Positions 5,950-7,861 of a stretch of DNA of 7,861 nt are shown piece after piece (within the stretch, counting starts at the first letter, position 1; every line of letters starts with the position of its first letter). Below the pieces are notes generated by a model, which saw nothing but the letters and a program-made list of their open reading frames with translations, was not told the origin of the DNA and searched no databases. Location of the stretch: contig DGTU01000129.1 of NCBI GenBank assembly GCA_002394465.1, forward strand, positions 1 to 7,861, in the 5' to 3' direction. Source of the DNA: Treponema sp. UBA4328. Lineage in GTDB: Bacteria; Spirochaetota; Spirochaetia; Treponematales; Treponemataceae. A program made the translations under genes and the position numbers.

Positions 5950-6756
5950 ATGGAAAGAATTGATAAAGTCCTGTCGCATCAGGGGTTCGGTTCACGCAGG
6001 GATGTAAAAAGAATTCTTCGTGACGGCCTTGTCCTCGTAAACGGAAAAAATGTCTATGATCCGGGATTTCTCCTTGACGTGAACTGTGATGAAGTCTGCG
6101 TTGACGGTGAAAGGCTTGAAATAGTCCATGACGTTTATCTCATGATGAACAAGTGCCGGGACGTCGTCTGCGCAAATAAAGACGGTGAACATCAGACCGT
6201 TTTTGATCTCGTTGATGAAAAATATAAGCACAAATTTTCCGGCGGGGAACTGCACTGTGTCGGACGCCTTGATATTGATACTGAAGGCCTTCTGATTCTT
6301 ACGACAGACGGTAAACTTACGCACAGAATCCTTTCTCCAAAAAATCATGCTCCCAAAACTTATGCAGTCGGACTGCGTGATGAAGTCAATGAAGCTGACA
6401 GGGAAAAACTTAAGGCTCTTTTTAAAAAAGGATTTTTCGTAGATCATGAGGGCAGGGAAACTGGATTTGACTGTGCGCCTTCTCAGCTTGAATGGAATGT
6501 CACCGGAACTCCGTATGAAAAGGTGTGCCCGGGACTGAAGGTTGACTGCCTGCTTACGATTACTGAGGGAAAGTATCATCAGGTAAAAAGAATGTTTGCT
6601 CAGGTTGGAAATGAAGTCGTTTACCTCAAAAGGGTTGCAATGGGAAGCCTCGTTCTTGATGAAAACGTAGCATCCGGCTGCTGCAGGACACTTACACCTG
6701 ATGAAATAAAATTACTCGGTGCAGATGCATCCGGGGATGTTGACATTGTCCTGTAA
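5950..6756 (+). CDS. rsuA: 16S rRNA pseudouridine synthase, RsuA family
   Basis: Isomerises a uridine in rRNA to pseudouridine; by family this would be U516 of 16S rRNA. Residues 1-48 are an S4 RNA-binding domain (MERIDKVLSHQGFGSRRDVK and LVNGKNV). The catalytic domain follows, with VGRLDIDTEGLLILTTDG (104-121); Asp108 in GRLD is the catalytic aspartate. EGKYHQVKRMFAQVGNEV (206-223) favours RsuA over RluB/RluF, which usually read EGRNRQVRRMF. At 268 residues it is slightly longer than E. coli RsuA. It starts 12 nt after the citrate synthase stop, in the same frame, with no visible Shine-Dalgarno sequence, so translational coupling is likely. No alternative start exists, because the citrate synthase TAG is the preceding in-frame stop. 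Its last codons contain the rimP promoter. Target-site assignment is by analogy. Confidence 0.88.
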   Translation: MERIDKVLSHQGFGSRRDVKRILRDGLVLVNGKNVYDPGFLLDVNCDEVCVDGERLEIVHDVYLMMNKCRDVVCANKDGEHQTVFDLVDEKYKHKFSGGELHCVGRLDIDTEGLLILTTDGKLTHRILSPKNHAPKTYAVGLRDEVNEADREKLKALFKKGFFVDHEGRETGFDCAPSQLEWNVTGTPYEKVCPGLKVDCLLTITEGKYHQVKRMFAQVGNEVVYLKRVAMGSLVLDENVASGCCRTLTPDEIKLLGADASGDVDIVL

Positions 6757-6768
6757 AAAATGTATAGT
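6740..6768 (+). promoter_or_regulatory. Strong promoter for rimP-nusA
   Basis: A perfect TTGACA (6740-6745), a 17-nt spacer, and TATAGT (6763-6768, 5 of 6), preceded directly by TG. The -35 box lies within the last codons of rsuA. The predicted start near 6775 gives a leader of about 68 nt containing a terminator. Confidence 0.8.
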
Positions 6769-6801
6769 CATAAAGTACATTTTAATATTCAGTATAAAAA
6801 T

Positions 6802-6826
6802 GGACTCGCAAAACGAGTCCTTTTTT
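6802..6826 (+). terminator. Intrinsic terminator in the rimP leader
   Basis: GGACTCG (6802-6808) and CGAGTCC (6814-6820) form a perfect 7-bp stem with loop CAAAA, followed by six T (6821-6826). It ends transcripts from citrate synthase and rsuA. It also lies downstream of the rimP promoter, 5 nt before the AGGA of rimP, so it should attenuate that promoter too. Confidence 0.88.
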
Positions 6827-6842
6827 ATTGCAGGACGGAAGT

Positions 6843-7319
6843 ATGGAATACGTTTCGCTGGACAGTTTTCCTCATTATTCGGATTGTGCTTCGTTTGTTG
6901 AAGGCATGGGCTTTTATCTTGTTGAGCTGCATGTTACTCCGATAAAAGGCGGTACGACACACATTTCTGCCGTAATTGCACCTGTAGATTCAAAGGAAAA
7001 CCTGAGCGTCAATGACTGTACAAAAGTTCACCGCGCACTTCAGGCTCACCTTGAGGAAGTTCTTGGAACTGAGGATACAGCCATGGAGCTTTCTTCTCCG
7101 GGAATGGAAAGGAATATTAAAAATGCAGCTGAATTCAGGTTTTTTACCGGAAGGCAGATCCGTGTATGGGACAAAAACATTACGGACTGGGTCGGAGGCG
7201 TCCTGAAGTCGGCTGATGAAAAGTCACTGGTTCTGGAAGTTACAAATGAAGACGGTTCTTCTGTTGAGAAGGAAGTCTCTTTTGTCGATATAGCAAAAGC
7301 AAAATTTATTCATTTATAG
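6843..7319 (+). CDS. rimP: Ribosome maturation factor RimP
   Basis: Binds the 30S precursor and assists its late maturation; cytoplasmic. At 158 residues it has the normal family length. The N-terminal alpha/beta domain spans about 1-85, with CTKVHRALQAHLEEVL at 59-74. The hallmark ELSSPGMERNIKNAAEFRFF (82-101) follows, then a C-terminal SH3-like barrel (GRQIRVW at 103-109 to the end). The ATG at 6843 is preferred because AGGA (6832-6835) lies 7 nt upstream. An in-frame TTG at 6828 would start before this site and abut the terminator. rimP-nusA order is conserved across bacteria. The rimP stop codon overlaps the nusA ribosome binding site, so the two genes are co-transcribed and probably coupled. 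Regulation by the leader terminator is likely. Confidence 0.93.
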   Translation: MEYVSLDSFPHYSDCASFVEGMGFYLVELHVTPIKGGTTHISAVIAPVDSKENLSVNDCTKVHRALQAHLEEVLGTEDTAMELSSPGMERNIKNAAEFRFFTGRQIRVWDKNITDWVGGVLKSADEKSLVLEVTNEDGSSVEKEVSFVDIAKAKFIHL

Positions 7320-7323
7320 GAGG
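7318..7323 (+). promoter_or_regulatory. nusA ribosome binding site overlapping the rimP stop
   Basis: AGGAGG begins inside the rimP TAG (7317-7319) and lies 6 nt before the nusA ATG at 7330. This fits tight translational linkage and sets the nusA start. Confidence 0.85.
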
Positions 7324-7329
7324 CTTGAT

Positions 7330-7861
7330 ATGTCAGAAATGGCAGATGCGGTCCGTGAGCTTATCCAGGAAAAAGGAAACTCTGAGGAATCGATCAAGCA
7401 GACAGTAGAAGCTGCAATTAAGGCAGCTTACAAAAGAACTTTTGGTACGGCAGACAACTGCTATGTAAAATTTGCAGATGATATGTCTGATGTTTCAGTT
7501 TATTCACGCAAGACAATTGTCGACGGCGTTTATGATCCTGTAACTGAAATCGAACTGGAAGATGCACTTCAGATGAGTTCTGAATGTGAAGTTGGTGATG
7601 AAATTGATATTCTCGTAAATCCTAAGGACTTTGACCGTGCCGCAATCAGCAACGGAAAACAGGCCGTTCATCAGGGACTGAGCGAGAGCTACAAAAACAC
7701 CCTTATGAGTGAATATAAAGATAAAATCGGTGAAATCATCATCGGTTATTATCAGAGGGAACATAACGGTTCAATTTACGTTGACCTTGGAAAGGTTGAA
7801 GGCGTTCTTCCTGTTAAATTCCAGAGTCCGCGTGAAATTTATGTTAAAGGTGACCGTATCA
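7330..7861 (+). CDS. nusA: Transcription termination/antitermination factor NusA, N-terminal part (cut by window edge)
   Basis: NusA binds RNA polymerase and nascent RNA, modulating pausing, intrinsic termination and antitermination. The frame is open from ATG 7330 to the window end, 177 complete codons. Residues 1 to about 130 are the RNA polymerase-binding N-terminal domain: KQTVEAAIKAAYKRTFG at 23-39, then NPKDFDRAAISNGKQAVHQG at 97-116, matching the family's usual F-R-A-A...AKQV segment. From about residue 133 the S1 RNA-binding domain begins (KIGEIIIGYYQREHNGSIYVDLGKVEGVLP at 132-161). The KH domains lie outside. Identity is supported by rimP directly upstream; infB would be expected further downstream. 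Because NusA affects hairpin termination, it may act on the terminator in its own operon leader. Confidence 0.94.
   Translation, partial: MSEMADAVRELIQEKGNSEESIKQTVEAAIKAAYKRTFGTADNCYVKFADDMSDVSVYSRKTIVDGVYDPVTEIELEDALQMSSECEVGDEIDILVNPKDFDRAAISNGKQAVHQGLSESYKNTLMSEYKDKIGEIIIGYYQREHNGSIYVDLGKVEGVLPVKFQSPREIYVKGDRI

Noticed and set aside
6828..6842. TTG start for rimP
   Set aside because: It would precede the AGGA site that is well placed for the ATG at 6843, and it abuts the terminator U-run.
6800..6901. Leader peptide starting with the ATG just before the terminator hairpin
   Set aside because: No ribosome binding site, no run of regulatory codons, and it runs out of frame into rimP.

Overview
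The window looks like chromosomal DNA of a gut- or rumen-type spirochaete, most likely a Treponema. This rests on the wording of the arginyl-tRNA synthetase and citrate synthase, on sigma70-like promoters and AGGAGG ribosome binding sites, and on the moderate GC content. It is a judgement from recalled family sequences, not a search. Apart from one accessory carbohydrate gene, the window is housekeeping.

Layout. Positions 1-548 (minus) are the 5' part of argS. Positions 549-1247 are a gene-free stretch of about 700 bp. It holds a large, well-preserved imperfect palindrome (633-859, MITE-like), a second hairpin-rich repeat (884-943), and two 43-bp direct repeats (1106-1148 and 1165-1207). The direct repeats run right up to a -10 box. 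Positions 1248-2495 (plus) encode a lipoprotein of glycoside hydrolase family 105 (unsaturated rhamnogalacturonyl hydrolase type), which acts on pectin fragments. It converges on a SulP-family anion transporter with a C-terminal STAS domain (2564-4261, minus), and the two share a bidirectional terminator (2518-2550). The SulP gene is divergent from a citrate synthase gene (4447-5937, plus). The 185-bp region between them carries opposed promoters and two short perfect dyads.

Citrate synthase is followed 12 nt later, in the same reading frame, by a 16S rRNA pseudouridine synthase of the RsuA family (5950-6756). A near-consensus promoter (6740-6768) sits in the end of that gene and drives rimP (6843-7319) and nusA (7330 to the window end). 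An intrinsic terminator (6802-6826) lies between this promoter and the rimP start.

How the genes work together. rimP-nusA is the conserved ribosome-maturation/transcription-factor operon, and rsuA beside it adds 16S rRNA modification. Citrate synthase probably feeds 2-oxoglutarate and glutamate synthesis in a fermentative cell. The GH105 lipoprotein points to growth on pectin oligosaccharides. I found no mobile-element protein, CRISPR array, tRNA or rRNA. No obviously new multi-gene system is visible. The most interesting signals are non-coding: the palindromic element, the repeat pair at the GH105 promoter, and the terminator inside the rimP-nusA leader.
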